Shown: positions 42,671 to 52,392, counted from the first letter of the stretch. The stretch is DNA of 63,571 bases from Clostridia bacterium (GCA_017456545.1 JAFTJE010000008.1:1-63571); one strand, 5' to 3'. The notes: generated from the letters alone by a model not told the origin. Translations and numbers: made by a program.

Positions 42671-44340
42671 TGGAAAAATTTGAAAAATACGGAATTAAGC
42701 CCTACGGTGCTGTTCCCAACGCAAGGCAGATGGAATGGTACGAAAGAGAAAAAATGATATTTTTCCATTTCGGTATGAATACCTTTACCGACAGGGAATG
42801 GGGGGACGGCACAGAGAATCCCGAGCTTTTTAACCCCACGGAGCTTGATGTACGCCAGTGGGTAAGGACCGTCAGGGATGCAGGCTTTAAGTGTGCTATT
42901 ATAACAGCAAAGCATCATGATGGCTTTTGCCTTTGGCAGACCAAGTATACGGAGCACAGTATAAAAAGCTCACCCTATAAAAACGGAAAGGGAGATATAG
43001 TCAGAGAGTTTACCGATGCCTGTGCCGAATTCGGCATAAAGGCGGGAATCTACCTCTCTCCCTGGGATAGACACGAGCCCAGCTGGGGTAAGGATGAATA
43101 TAACGACTTCTATGTGGGTCAGCTGACAGAGCTTCTGACGGGCTACGGAAAAATATGGGAGTGCTGGTGGGACGGAGCAGGCAGCACAGAGGCTGTATAC
43201 GATTGGGAAAGATGGGCAAATACTGTCCGTACCCTTCAGCCGGATGCTGTAATATTCGGCTCCTTGGGAGCCACTCCATGGGTTGATGTCCGTTGGGTAG
43301 GGAATGAGAAGGGAATAGCGGGAAAGCCATGCTACGCTACCATAGACCCCATATCCCTGGAGGTGGAAACCACAAGGGAGCTCAATAGCGGTAAGCCCGG
43401 TGGAAAACGCTTTATCCCGGCAGAGGTGGATGTTTCCATTCGCCCGGGGTGGTTTTACCACAGCTCCCAGGACGAAAGCGTACGCACCCCCGAAAATCTT
43501 ATGGACCTTTGGTTTACCTCAAACGGCTCAAATGCAGGGCTCCTCCTTAACCTTCCTCCCGACAGGCGTGGCAGGATTCATGAAAATGATGTAAGCTCAC
43601 TTTTAGCCTTTGAACAGAGGCTTCGTGCTGCCTTTGAAAATAATCTTTTGGGGGATGCAAAAGTAAATGCAAGCTCTGAAAGAGAGGGCTGTTCTTCTGC
43701 AAATCTTCTTCAAAAAGGCAGGGAAAGCTTCTATGCACCCACAGACAGCGATAAGATGCCGGAGATTATATTTGATTTACCCGAGAAAAGAGATATTAAC
43801 GCTTTTATTCTTGAGGAGGCAATTGAGCTCGGACACAAGATAACGGATGCAGAGATATATGCTTTTGTGGACGGAGAATGGAGGACGGTGGCAAAAAGTC
43901 AATGTGTAGGCTACAGATTGTCGGAGAAATTTGATACCGTACACACAAAATCTGTCAAAATTAAGATAAAATCTGCGTATGACACCCCTGTTTTATATTT
44001 CTTCGGTGCATATTACATAGCCGACGGGAAGAAAGAAAATAAGGGTAACAAAAATATAAACCTTGCAGAAAACGCACAAGTCGAAATTACCGACGGAGCC
44101 ATTTGTGTAAATTTGGGTGGAATATACCCATTTAGCAAAATAATTCTCGGGGGCGTGTACGACGGAGAGTATATGCTGTCTTTGTTTAACGGCTTTTCCT
44201 TTGACCTTATCGGCACAGCAATTGCAGAAAAGGGTGAGGCAGTGTGGAATTTTGATAAAATAATAGACTATTCATACCGTTTCAAGATAGAAACAAAGGT
44301 CGATGTGGATCGGGAAAAGATAAATATTAAGACATTTTAA
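42667..44340 (+). CDS. Alpha-L-fucosidase (GH29) with C-terminal beta-sandwich
   Basis: 557 residues. YEREKMIFFHFGMNTF, CAIITAKHHDGFCLW and the nucleophile Asp in WECWWDGAGS identify GH29; the layout and the long C-terminal discoidin-like region (from about residue 330) fit the subfamily that prefers alpha-1,3/1,4-linked fucose. No signal peptide, so it works inside the cell. It starts in an ATGA overlap with the DUF4091 gene; a terminator follows. Confidence 0.92.
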   Translation: MMEKFEKYGIKPYGAVPNARQMEWYEREKMIFFHFGMNTFTDREWGDGTENPELFNPTELDVRQWVRTVRDAGFKCAIITAKHHDGFCLWQTKYTEHSIKSSPYKNGKGDIVREFTDACAEFGIKAGIYLSPWDRHEPSWGKDEYNDFYVGQLTELLTGYGKIWECWWDGAGSTEAVYDWERWANTVRTLQPDAVIFGSLGATPWVDVRWVGNEKGIAGKPCYATIDPISLEVETTRELNSGKPGGKRFIPAEVDVSIRPGWFYHSSQDESVRTPENLMDLWFTSNGSNAGLLLNLPPDRRGRIHENDVSSLLAFEQRLRAAFENNLLGDAKVNASSEREGCSSANLLQKGRESFYAPTDSDKMPEIIFDLPEKRDINAFILEEAIELGHKITDAEIYAFVDGEWRTVAKSQCVGYRLSEKFDTVHTKSVKIKIKSAYDTPVLYFFGAYYIADGKKENKGNKNINLAENAQVEITDGAICVNLGGIYPFSKIILGGVYDGEYMLSLFNGFSFDLIGTAIAEKGEAVWNFDKIIDYSYRFKIETKVDVDREKINIKTF

Positions 44341-44352
44341 TACTAAACAACT

Positions 44353-44381
44353 AAAAATGCGTCACCCTGTGTCGCATTTTT
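44353..44381 (+). terminator. Terminator of the DUF4091/GH29 operon
   Basis: AAAATGCG (44354-44361) / CGCATTTT (44373-44380) with an inner CAC/GTG pair and a CCT loop; T-rich sequence follows. Confidence 0.8.
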
Positions 44382-44423
44382 ACTATTTTGCGATATATAT
44401 AATATAAAATATATAATTTTTTA

Positions 44424-44452
44424 TTGAAATTGAAAAAATCTTGTGGTAAAAT
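44424..44452 (+). promoter_or_regulatory. Citrate synthase promoter
   Basis: TTGAAA (44424-44429), 17 bp, TGG + TAAAAT (44447-44452). The leader of about 66 nt has no recognisable riboswitch. Confidence 0.82.
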
Positions 44453-44524
44453 ATAGCAAAGATAAATTTCTAACACCCCCATTTTTATCCTTCTTGGGAG
44501 GACACTGTGGGAGAAGGAGGAAAA

Positions 44525-45883
44525 ATGAATTATTCTGAGATAACACCGTATATTGAGGAGCTTGCAAAAAAATCCTGTGGTAACAATAATATCAAGCCCG
44601 AAATGTACGGACAGTACGATGTTAAAAGAGGACTCAGAGATGCTAACGGCTTTGGCGTTGTAACAGGTCTTACCGAGGTTTCCAATGTCAAGTCGAGAGA
44701 GGTAGACGGAGACGGAAATGTTATTCAGTGTCCGGGAGAGCTTTTTTACCGTGGCTATAACATCAAAAAGCTTGTAAAGGGATTTTTGAAATCGGGGCAT
44801 CCGGGCTTTGAGGAGACTATATATCTTCTTTTATTTTCAAAGCTGCCCACTAAGTCGGAGCTTGACGAATTTAAGTCTGTGCTTTCCAATTACCGTTCAC
44901 TCCCCCCGTCATTTGTGCGTGATATGATACTTAAGGCACCCGGCAAGGATATGATGAATATGATATCCAGAAGCGTGCTTGCCCTCTATGCCTATGATGA
45001 AAATCCCGATGATATATCAGTACCCAACATTTTGCGTCAGTGCTTACAGCTTATTGCACAGTTCCCGCTTTTGTCCGTGTACGGTTATCATTCATACCAA
45101 CACTACCATAACAATAACAGCCTGTTTATTCGCTTTCCCAAGCCCGAATATACAACAGCAGAGAATTTGCTTTATATTCTTCGTGAGGACGGTAAGTTCA
45201 CACCCCTTGAGGCTCAGCTTCTTGATATTTGTCTTGTGCTCCACGCAGAGCACGGTGGAGGAAACAACTCTACCTTTACAACCCATGTTGTAACCTCATC
45301 GGGTACAGACACCTATTCTGCTATTTCTGCGGCACTCGGCTCCCTTAAGGGCCCCCGTCACGGTGGAGCTAATGTTAAGGTTGTCCGTATGTTCGACGAT
45401 ATGAAGGCAAATGTTAAGGATACCAAGGACAGGGCACAGATAGAAAAATATCTCCGTGACCTTCTTGACAAAAAGGCGTTTGATAATGCAGGCTTGATTT
45501 ACGGTATGGGTCACGCAGTATATGCAGTATCCGATCCCCGTGCCGAGGTGCTCCACTCCTTCGCAAAGAGTCTTTCTGTGGAGAAGGGAATGGAGGATGA
45601 GTTTGTCCTTTACGAGACAGTAGCCGAGCTTGCAACTCAGCTCATTGCCGAGAAGAGAAAGATGTATAAGGGTGTTAGCCCCAATGTGGACTTCTATTCG
45701 GGACTTGTATATAAAATGCTGGGTCTCCCCTACGAGCTGTATACTCCCTTGTTTGCCTGTGCCCGTATTGCAGGCTGGAGTGCCCATAGAATCGAGGAGA
45801 TACAAAATGCGGGAAAAATTATACGCCCTGCCTACATCAATGTAAAGCAGGAGCAAAAGTATTTACCCTTAGAGGAAAGATAA
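44525..45883 (+). CDS. gltA: Citrate synthase
   Basis: 452 residues from the ATG at 44525 with GAAGGAGG upstream. VTGLTEVSNV, a CoA/oxaloacetate region LHAEHGGGNNSTF, SLKGPRHGGAN and GMGHAVYAVSDPRA carry the catalytic His and Asp residues of the family. It condenses acetyl-CoA with oxaloacetate, probably to supply 2-oxoglutarate/glutamate. It sits alone between two glycosidase operons with its own promoter and terminator. Methylcitrate synthase is possible but no prp genes are near. Confidence 0.93.
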   Translation: MNYSEITPYIEELAKKSCGNNNIKPEMYGQYDVKRGLRDANGFGVVTGLTEVSNVKSREVDGDGNVIQCPGELFYRGYNIKKLVKGFLKSGHPGFEETIYLLLFSKLPTKSELDEFKSVLSNYRSLPPSFVRDMILKAPGKDMMNMISRSVLALYAYDENPDDISVPNILRQCLQLIAQFPLLSVYGYHSYQHYHNNNSLFIRFPKPEYTTAENLLYILREDGKFTPLEAQLLDICLVLHAEHGGGNNSTFTTHVVTSSGTDTYSAISAALGSLKGPRHGGANVKVVRMFDDMKANVKDTKDRAQIEKYLRDLLDKKAFDNAGLIYGMGHAVYAVSDPRAEVLHSFAKSLSVEKGMEDEFVLYETVAELATQLIAEKRKMYKGVSPNVDFYSGLVYKMLGLPYELYTPLFACARIAGWSAHRIEEIQNAGKIIRPAYINVKQEQKYLPLEER

Positions 45884-45888
45884 AAGCT

Positions 45889-45926
45889 ACGGACAGTCGG
45901 TATTTATACCGTCTGCCCGTTTTTGC
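45889..45926 (+). terminator. Citrate synthase terminator
   Basis: ACGGACAGTCGGTAT pairs with ATACCGTCTGCCCGT with two mismatches, followed by TTTTT. Confidence 0.83.
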
Positions 45927-45937
45927 ATTGCAATGTA

Positions 45938-45966
45938 TTGATTTTAATTTGTCAATGTAATATAAT
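45938..45966 (+). promoter_or_regulatory. Promoter of the GH92/GH29 operon
   Basis: TTGATT (45938-45943), 17 bp, TATAAT (45961-45966); no TG extension. Confidence 0.72.
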
Positions 45967-45998
45967 AAAATCATAGAATTTAGGAAGGGAGAAGAAAT

Positions 45999-47984
45999 AT
46001 GAGATATATTCCTTATGTAAACATAAAAATGGGAACAAAATCCCATATGAAATATTCAACGGGTAACACTCTGCCACTAACTCAGCTTCCCTTCGGTATG
46101 GCATCATTTTGCCCGCAGACCGAGGTGATTAAGGGGCGTGAGGGATGGTTCTTCAATCCAGACTTGCCTGTTGTTGAGGGCATACGCCTTACCCATCAGC
46201 CAAGCCCCTGGATAAGGGATTACGGTGCATTTCTCTTCACTCCGCAGAATGATATAATATCGGACAGGGCAGATATGACGGCATCGGGCTACAAAATAAA
46301 AGATGCTGTAATGCGTCCCGACTATATGAGACTCCGTCTTTTGCGTTGGGGATGTGATTTTGAGCTTACCCCCACAGAGAGGGGATGTGCCTTCCGACTC
46401 AGCCTTGACACGGACAGGGACAGCTTTCTTTCATTCCTCCCCGTAATGGGTAATTATACATATCGCTATGATGAAAAAAATGATATACTCCTCGGTTCAA
46501 CGGACGGCCACTCGCAGGATGAGGCAAGGGATTTTAAGACCTATATAGCAGTTAAGCTTCTTGACGGATGCGTGGATAAGTGCCGTATAGCCTTCAGGGG
46601 TGAGGGAGAAGCTGCCTGTGCCCATATCGGTATAAAGGGCAAAATCGTGGAGGGGCGTGTCGCAATTTCCTATATAAGCGAGGAAATGGCACTGTATACC
46701 CTGGAAAGAGAATGTAAGGATAAGTCCTTTGAGGAGCTCAGGCAGGAGGCGGAGGACAATTGGGAGGAAAAGCTGCACAGAATAGAGGCAGTGTGCGAGG
46801 ATGAACAAAGGCTGAGCACCTTTTATTCCTGTATGTACAGAGTATTTTTGTTCCCACACAAGGCATATGAAATAGACAAGAACGGAGAAATGGTGCACTA
46901 CACTCCGAAAACAGGTAAGGTAAGCTACGGAGTACGGTATACGGACACGGGCTTCTGGGACACCTCCCGTACTCTTTTCCCCCTTTATTCCATAATAGCA
47001 AGGGATGAGTATGCAGATATGCTCCGTGGATTTGTAAACGATTATCTTGAATGCGGATGGCTACCGAGATGGCCCTCCATAGGAGAGGTGGGCTGTATGC
47101 CAAGCACCCTTATTGACTGTACAATTGCAGACGCTGTGGTAAAGGGGATAGGAGATAGGGAGCTTTGGGAAAATGCTTTGAAGGGTATGATTAACCACGC
47201 AGAAAACGAGTCGGAGGATAGAAGGTACGGCAGAAACGGAGCCTTAGCGTACAAAAAATACGGATATGTACCCAAAAATTTGCAAAAGGAAAGTGTAAAT
47301 CTTACCCTTGATGCAGCATATGGAGATTGGTGCATTGCTACCGTAGCCGAAAAGCTTGGATACGGTAATATATACGGTGAATATATAAAGCGTGCAAATA
47401 ATTATAAAAACCTTTTTGACCCTGTATCAGGCTTTATGAGAGGAAGGGACGAGGACGGAAAAATGTCCGAGGACTTTGACCCCTGTATATGGGGAGGAGA
47501 CTATACCGAGGGCTCAGCGTGGCAAAATTCCTTCTGGGTACCTCATGATATAGAGGGGCTCTGCCGACTTTACGGAGGTAAGGACCTCCTCCTTAAGAAA
47601 TTGGATAAGCTCCTTTGTGAGCCACCTGTATACCGTGTGCACGGCTACGGTGGAGAGATTCACGAGATGACCGAGATGGCAACGGTGGATTTCGGTCAGT
47701 GTGCTATATCCAATCAGCCCTCATTCCATATTCCGTACCTTTACGGATACCTCGGAGAAACAAAAAAGTGTCGGGATGTGGTTAAAAGGATGTGTGATGA
47801 GCTGTTCTCAGCCGAGGGTGGCTTCCCCGGGGATGAAGACAATGGCTCCATGTCGGCATGGTATATTTTTTCCTGTATGGGTATGTATCCTATATGCCCC
47901 GGTAAGGATGAATATGTACACATAGAGCCACTTTTTGATGAAATAAATATAAACGGCAAGATGTTTTACAGAAAAGGAGAATAA
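45999..47984 (+). CDS. GH92-family alpha-mannosidase-like protein
   Basis: 661 residues, somewhat shorter than the usual ~750. GNTLPLTQLPFGMASF, RLTHQPSPW, YTDTGFWDTSRTLFPLY and the C-terminal GGFPGDEDNGSMSAWYIFSCMGMYPICPG region (in pieces here) match the calcium-dependent exo-alpha-mannosidases of GH92. These normally trim mannose from N-glycans. No signal peptide. An RBS AAGGGAGAAG precedes the ATG, and a GH29 gene follows 4 bp after the stop, so both act on the same imported glycan (inference). Confidence 0.88.
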   Translation: MRYIPYVNIKMGTKSHMKYSTGNTLPLTQLPFGMASFCPQTEVIKGREGWFFNPDLPVVEGIRLTHQPSPWIRDYGAFLFTPQNDIISDRADMTASGYKIKDAVMRPDYMRLRLLRWGCDFELTPTERGCAFRLSLDTDRDSFLSFLPVMGNYTYRYDEKNDILLGSTDGHSQDEARDFKTYIAVKLLDGCVDKCRIAFRGEGEAACAHIGIKGKIVEGRVAISYISEEMALYTLERECKDKSFEELRQEAEDNWEEKLHRIEAVCEDEQRLSTFYSCMYRVFLFPHKAYEIDKNGEMVHYTPKTGKVSYGVRYTDTGFWDTSRTLFPLYSIIARDEYADMLRGFVNDYLECGWLPRWPSIGEVGCMPSTLIDCTIADAVVKGIGDRELWENALKGMINHAENESEDRRYGRNGALAYKKYGYVPKNLQKESVNLTLDAAYGDWCIATVAEKLGYGNIYGEYIKRANNYKNLFDPVSGFMRGRDEDGKMSEDFDPCIWGGDYTEGSAWQNSFWVPHDIEGLCRLYGGKDLLLKKLDKLLCEPPVYRVHGYGGEIHEMTEMATVDFGQCAISNQPSFHIPYLYGYLGETKKCRDVVKRMCDELFSAEGGFPGDEDNGSMSAWYIFSCMGMYPICPGKDEYVHIEPLFDEININGKMFYRKGE

Positions 47985-47988
47985 AATT

Positions 47989-49302
47989 ATGTCAAGCTAT
48001 GTAACAAGAAAAACACCGGGAGACACCGAATGGTTTAAGCGTGATCGCTTCGGTATGTTTATCCACTGGGGACTGTACGCAATGCCTGCAAGAAACGAGT
48101 GGATAAAGAATATTGAGTGCATCACGGATGAAAAGTACGATAAGTACTTCAAATACTTTAACCCCGACCTGTATGACGCTAAGGAATGGGCAAGGCAGGC
48201 AAAGGCAGCGGGAATGAAATATGTGGTTATGACTACAAAGCACCATGAGGGCTTCTGTATGTTTGATACCAAATACACAGACTACAAGTGTACAAATACT
48301 CCGGCAGGCAGAGACCTTGTCAAGGAGTATGTTGAGGCATTCCGTGCCGAGGGACTTAAGGTAGGCTTTTACTACTCCCTTATCGACTGGCACCACCCCG
48401 ACTTCACAATTGACGCTATCCATCCCCGTCGCTACGACGAGGATGCCCGAGCACAGAACGAGGGCAGAGATATGAAGCGATATGCTCAGTATATGAGAAA
48501 CCAGGTGACAGAGCTCCTTACAAACTACGGTAAGATTGATATCCTTTGGTTTGATTTTTCATATCCCAACAAGGACCCCAAATTCCCCGACTGGATGGAG
48601 GGCAAGGGAAGAAATGATTGGGAATCCGAGGAGCTTATTAAGACTGCAAGAGCCCTTCAGCCCGACATTATGATAGATAACCGTTCCGATATGGAGCAGG
48701 ACCTCTGGACTCCTGAGCAGTATCAGATGCTCGAATGGGTAAAGCACCCCGAGACAGGAGAGCTTGTAACCTGGGAGGCCTGTCAGACCTTTTCGGGCTC
48801 CTGGGGATATTTCAGAGACGAGCAGACCTGGAAGTCACCCAAGATGCTTATAGATATGCTTATAAATACTGTTTGCATAGGTGGAAATCTTCTTATGAAT
48901 GTGGGACCCACTGCAAGAGGATATTTTGATTACAGAGCAGAAAACGCCCTTAAGGTATATGCAGACTGGATGAAATATAACAGCCGTTCCATCTATAACT
49001 GTACAATGGCAGAGCCGGAGCTTGTAGCTCCCCGTGGCACCCGTCTTACACAGAGTGAGGACGGTAAGCGTCTTTATATCCACTTAATTGAGTATCCTTA
49101 CGCATTCCTCGAGTTTGAAAATCTCGGAGATAAGATTGATTACGCCCAGTTCCTACATGACGGAAGCGAAATTCTTTACTCTGTAGGCTCCGTTGACCAC
49201 TTCAGCGAGGCAAGGAGTGCAAAGGAAGGCCTTGTGGCATTTAAGATTCCTCCCGTTCAGCCAAACATCCTCGTTCCCGTAATAGAGGTATTTCTTAAAT
49301 AA
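47989..49302 (+). CDS. Alpha-L-fucosidase (GH29)
   Basis: 437 residues. WFKRDRFGMFIHWGLYAMPAR, YVVMTTKHHEGFCMFD, nucleophile Asp in DILWFDFSYPN and NLLMNVGPTARG are the GH29 core; it ends with a short beta domain. Different from the other fucosidase in lacking the long C-terminal region, so the two probably differ in linkage preference. AAAAGGAGAATAAA precedes the ATG. No signal peptide. Confidence 0.94.
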   Translation: MSSYVTRKTPGDTEWFKRDRFGMFIHWGLYAMPARNEWIKNIECITDEKYDKYFKYFNPDLYDAKEWARQAKAAGMKYVVMTTKHHEGFCMFDTKYTDYKCTNTPAGRDLVKEYVEAFRAEGLKVGFYYSLIDWHHPDFTIDAIHPRRYDEDARAQNEGRDMKRYAQYMRNQVTELLTNYGKIDILWFDFSYPNKDPKFPDWMEGKGRNDWESEELIKTARALQPDIMIDNRSDMEQDLWTPEQYQMLEWVKHPETGELVTWEACQTFSGSWGYFRDEQTWKSPKMLIDMLINTVCIGGNLLMNVGPTARGYFDYRAENALKVYADWMKYNSRSIYNCTMAEPELVAPRGTRLTQSEDGKRLYIHLIEYPYAFLEFENLGDKIDYAQFLHDGSEILYSVGSVDHFSEARSAKEGLVAFKIPPVQPNILVPVIEVFLK

Positions 49303-49310
49303 GAATAAAC

Positions 49311-49350
49311 AAAAAGCTCTCACAGGGTAAACGCCTTGTGAGAGCTTTAA
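49311..49350. terminator. Bidirectional terminator
   Basis: AAAGCTCTCACAGGG / CCTTGTGAGAGCTTT, about 14 bp with one G-T pair, between the converging GH29 and MFS genes. Confidence 0.85.
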
Positions 49351-49362
49351 TTTATTATGGGA

Positions 49363-50604
49363 TTAGTTCCCTTTTTCGGAATTCTTCCATTTTTTCATGA
49401 CATAGAGATATACAAATACCGCAGCTAAGCAGAAGAGCATACCGATAAGCATTCCTGCCTTCATTCCCACCTGCTCAGGGGAGAGAGAAAGCCTTGCAGC
49501 TATGTCGATACCTGCTGTGCTTACGGATATAGCATCGGTTACAATTCCAATAAGCTGGGGACCCACAGACGCACCCAGGTCACCTCCCGCAGCCATCATA
49601 GCAAAGATAAACACGCCTGCCGACGGGAAACGCTTTTCAGCAACTATAAGAGAGCCGGGCCACATCATAGAAACACAGAAGCCTGTAAATGCACAGGCAA
49701 TGAGTCCCAGCACGGCAACACCGGAAATTGATGCTGTAAGATAGCAGAGGGTAGCTCCGATTGCACCTAAAAACAGCACCCGTTCTATATTTTTTCCGTA
49801 TTTTGAATACAGAGTTCTGCCAAGACCGAGCATAAGACCGAAGAGAGCCACACCGAATATGTCGCCCCACACCTTAGGAATACCGAGTGCCATTTCTATG
49901 TATCCCGAGCTCCACTGAGCCATTGTACATTCTGCCGCACCGCCGAGGAAAATACAGAGTACACATATCCACAAATCCCTCCTTTTGAGCATACTTAAGG
50001 CTCCCGACACCTTTTTCGGAGTTTCAAGCTCCGGCAGCTTAGCCCCTGCGAACAGGATTATGGACAAGAAGGGAACAATAGCAAATAAAAATGCGAGATA
50101 CTGCCAATTTTCTCCACCGAGACCGAGAAGAAACAGGGTACCTATAATTATAACTCCAACCACGCCCCAGGCGTAAATTGAATGGAGCTTACTCATTTCT
50201 CTTTCGGGGTTCTCACTGGGGATTGCAGCAATTACAGGGCTTATAAGCACCTCGGCAAAGCCACCCGATGCTGAGAATATTACCGTTCCGATTACAAGAC
50301 CGATATAGACATTGCTTGGGAAAAGAAAGGGGGACAGGGCAAAGATTATAAGACCTGAAAGAGTGAGCACAGGGGTCATCTTTACTGCCAGCTGAATATT
50401 GAACTTATGGGAGAAAAATGAGAATATAAGGTCTATAATCAGCTGTGTAACAAAGTTTATAAGCACTAAAAGACCCAGAAGAGTGTATGAGATTCCATAC
50501 AGGGAACGAAATGTAAGGAATAAAATGGGAGACAGATTTCCCACTATTGACATTGATATATTGGCGGAATAGCACGCTAACTTAACACGCTTAAAGCCCT
50601 TCAT
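49363..50604 (-). CDS. Major facilitator superfamily transporter (FucP/GlcP-like)
   Basis: 413 residues with twelve predicted membrane helices. SANISMSIVGNLSPILFL near the start, and the second-half pattern GFCVSMMWPGSLIVAEKRFP with GGDLGASVGPQLIG recall the fucose/glucose-galactose proton symporters. It could supply the neighbouring cytoplasmic glycosidases with sugar, but the substrate is not proven. RBS AGAGGATTAATT. It may be transcribed with the antiporter gene 44 bp upstream. Confidence 0.85.
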   Translation of the reverse strand: MKGFKRVKLACYSANISMSIVGNLSPILFLTFRSLYGISYTLLGLLVLINFVTQLIIDLIFSFFSHKFNIQLAVKMTPVLTLSGLIIFALSPFLFPSNVYIGLVIGTVIFSASGGFAEVLISPVIAAIPSENPEREMSKLHSIYAWGVVGVIIIGTLFLLGLGGENWQYLAFLFAIVPFLSIILFAGAKLPELETPKKVSGALSMLKRRDLWICVLCIFLGGAAECTMAQWSSGYIEMALGIPKVWGDIFGVALFGLMLGLGRTLYSKYGKNIERVLFLGAIGATLCYLTASISGVAVLGLIACAFTGFCVSMMWPGSLIVAEKRFPSAGVFIFAMMAAGGDLGASVGPQLIGIVTDAISVSTAGIDIAARLSLSPEQVGMKAGMLIGMLFCLAAVFVYLYVMKKWKNSEKGN

Positions 50605-50648
50605 AATTAATCCTCTGATATATACAAAGACTGGTGAAAGTGCCTTTG

Positions 50649-51947
50649 TTAAATTCCGGGGTGGTTGTTTTTGTTGTCTCTTTTGTGGTGCCTGATTCTT
50701 GCACTGGTCTTGCCGTCCTCATCAATTTCTCCCGCCTTCTGGAGGGATATTTTGGTAAGGAAGGGACCTACAAGCTCGTAAATCAGCACAGAGAAGAGAG
50801 TAATATTGGCAACTATGGCTCCTGCAGGACCGAGGGCCTCAGCCTTAAGTGCCATACCCAGGGCAACTCCTGCCTGTGGGAAAAGAGTTATACCGAGATA
50901 TTTTCTTGTAGTCTCGGGTGCACCTGATATTGTGGAGCTTATTCTTGCACCGAAATACTTTCCGAGGCAACGGAACACGATATATACAAGTCCTACAAGA
51001 ACTATCATAAGGTCGGAGAGCACAAGAAGGTCCAGCTCTGCTCCGCTAAGCACGAAGAAGAGAATAAACATAGGTGCTGTCCATCTGTCAAGTCTGTCCA
51101 TAAGCTCAGCAGAAAAGTCACAGATGTTGCAGAAGATTGTACCGAGCATCATACAGCTGAGCAGGGGAGAAAATGCGATATGAACTCCACCTACAGTAAA
51201 GGACATCATTGAAATAGCTACGGTTACAAATACAAAGGCAACGGTCATGGAAAGACGCTTTGAACGGGAGTGGAAGAATCTTTCGCAGAAGGTGAAGATA
51301 TAGCCCATGGCAGCACCGAGAGCAAGGGATATAACAACCTCGATAAGAGGCTCACAGATGATGGAAACTATACTTGCCGTGCCTGAGGAAATAGCCTTTG
51401 CAATACCGAAGGAAATAGAGAAAAGCACAAGGCCCACAGCGTCGTCAAGGGCAACAACGGGCAAAAGAGTAGATGTTACAGGGCCCTTAGCCTTATACTG
51501 TCTTACTACCATAAGGGTAGCAGCAGGAGCTGTTGCAGATGCAACTGCACCGAGAATGATAGCGACCTCTAAGGGAAGCTTATCGGGGATTATGAAGTGC
51601 AGACCGATAAGTGCCGCATCCACAACGATAGCTGTGAACACAGCCTGGAAAATACCGATAATAGTCGCCTGCTTACCAATATGCTTAAGCTCGGAAAGAC
51701 GGAATTCATTACCTATAGAGAAGGCGATAAAGCCGAGTGCCACATCGGATATAATCGATAATTTTTCAATGCCCTCCATTGTAGTAAAGCCCAGACCCTC
51801 AACACCGAAGGCACCGAGGCAGAAGGGACCGATAAGCACACCTGCCACGAGGTAAGCTGTAACGGCAGGAAGCTGAACAAGTTTAGCCAAACGGGATAGC
51901 ATAAGTCCCGAGAACAGTGCGATGGAAAGAGAAAGTAAGATTTCCAT
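50649..51947 (-). CDS. Cation:proton antiporter (CPA2/KefB-like membrane domain)
   Basis: 432 residues from the ATG at 51947 with AAAGGAGC upstream; the longer frame has no RBS. About twelve helices; GVLIGPFCLGAFG, an ion-binding region VALDDAVGLVLFSI with paired aspartates and EFRLSELKH are typical of Na+(K+)/H+ exchangers. No C-terminal RCK/TrkA-N domain. It should help pH or cation homeostasis. Confidence 0.9.
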   Translation of the reverse strand: MEILLSLSIALFSGLMLSRLAKLVQLPAVTAYLVAGVLIGPFCLGAFGVEGLGFTTMEGIEKLSIISDVALGFIAFSIGNEFRLSELKHIGKQATIIGIFQAVFTAIVVDAALIGLHFIIPDKLPLEVAIILGAVASATAPAATLMVVRQYKAKGPVTSTLLPVVALDDAVGLVLFSISFGIAKAISSGTASIVSIICEPLIEVVISLALGAAMGYIFTFCERFFHSRSKRLSMTVAFVFVTVAISMMSFTVGGVHIAFSPLLSCMMLGTIFCNICDFSAELMDRLDRWTAPMFILFFVLSGAELDLLVLSDLMIVLVGLVYIVFRCLGKYFGARISSTISGAPETTRKYLGITLFPQAGVALGMALKAEALGPAGAIVANITLFSVLIYELVGPFLTKISLQKAGEIDEDGKTSARIRHHKRDNKNNHPGI

Positions 51948-52024
51948 AAGTAAGCTCCTTTCAAGATAAAGATAGTACATAGTAAAATAATATGATATAT
52001 AAAAAGGTTATTACCCGACTACCG

Positions 52025-52053
52025 ATTTTAATACTTTTATATTGGTTTGTCAA
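52025..52053 (-). promoter_or_regulatory. Antiporter promoter
   Basis: Minus strand TTGACA (52053-52048), 17 bp, TAAAAT (52030-52025); no TG extension. About 70 nt of leader. Confidence 0.75.
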
Positions 52054-52084
52054 GGGGTATTCCGACTTTTCCTTAATAATTATT

Positions 52085-52258
52085 TTTTCATAGTAATCAC
52101 ACACCCCGGGAGTGAATGACCCTTGGGGTGTACATTTGGAATATGGGCAGATTCGATTTTTAACATAGAGGCTCTCCACAGTCCTTTTGTCAAGCACACG
52201 GAAAATCTCGGGTAGAGGTGTAATTTCATACTCGTTAATACATTTTTGACGGAGTGAT
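52085..52258 (-). pseudogene. Possible protein-coding remnant downstream of the tRNA
   Basis: The minus-strand frame reads CINEYEITPLPEIFRVLDKR then VESLYVKNRICPYSKC, then TPQGSFTPGVCDYYEK; the composition, with paired cysteines, looks like real protein, but there is no RBS or start and the frame ends in the antiporter promoter. Family not recognised. A scar of an element once inserted at the tRNA is one explanation; chance is another. Confidence 0.25.
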
Positions 52259-52265
52259 AAATAAG

Positions 52266-52297
52266 TAAAAAGGACTGAAACCGTATGATTTCAGCCC
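52266..52297 (-). terminator. Terminator of the tRNA-Ser gene
   Basis: On the minus strand GGGCTGAAA / TTTCAGTCC (one G-T pair), 9-bp stem with an 8-nt loop, then TTTTT, four bases after the CCA end. Confidence 0.85.
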
Positions 52298-52301
52298 ATT
52301 T

Positions 52302-52392
52302 TGGCGCAGGATCAGAGATTTGAACTCTGGCAACACTTTCATGTCCTACGAGATTTCGAGTCACGCCTCTTAAACCACTTGAGTAATCCTGC
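52302..52392 (-). tRNA. tRNA-Ser (anticodon CGA)
   Basis: 91 nt with encoded CCA. Acceptor GCAGGAT/ATCCTGC, D arm CTC...GAG, T arm CAGAG-TTCAAAT-CTCTG, and the long variable arm expected of tRNA-Ser (ACAT/GTGT). The anticodon loop is CTCGAAA, so the anticodon is CGA reading UCG. The anticodon stem CGTGA/TCTCG has a U-U mismatch at the middle pair (29-41). Its own promoter and terminator surround it. Confidence 0.9.

Larger units (their letters stand above)
51948..52301. other. Region between the antiporter and the tRNA gene
   Basis: Holds the antiporter promoter and leader, a possible minus-strand gene remnant (52085-52258) with an internal ACACCCC/GGGGTGT hairpin, and the tRNA terminator. 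I see no intact gene. Confidence 0.5.
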
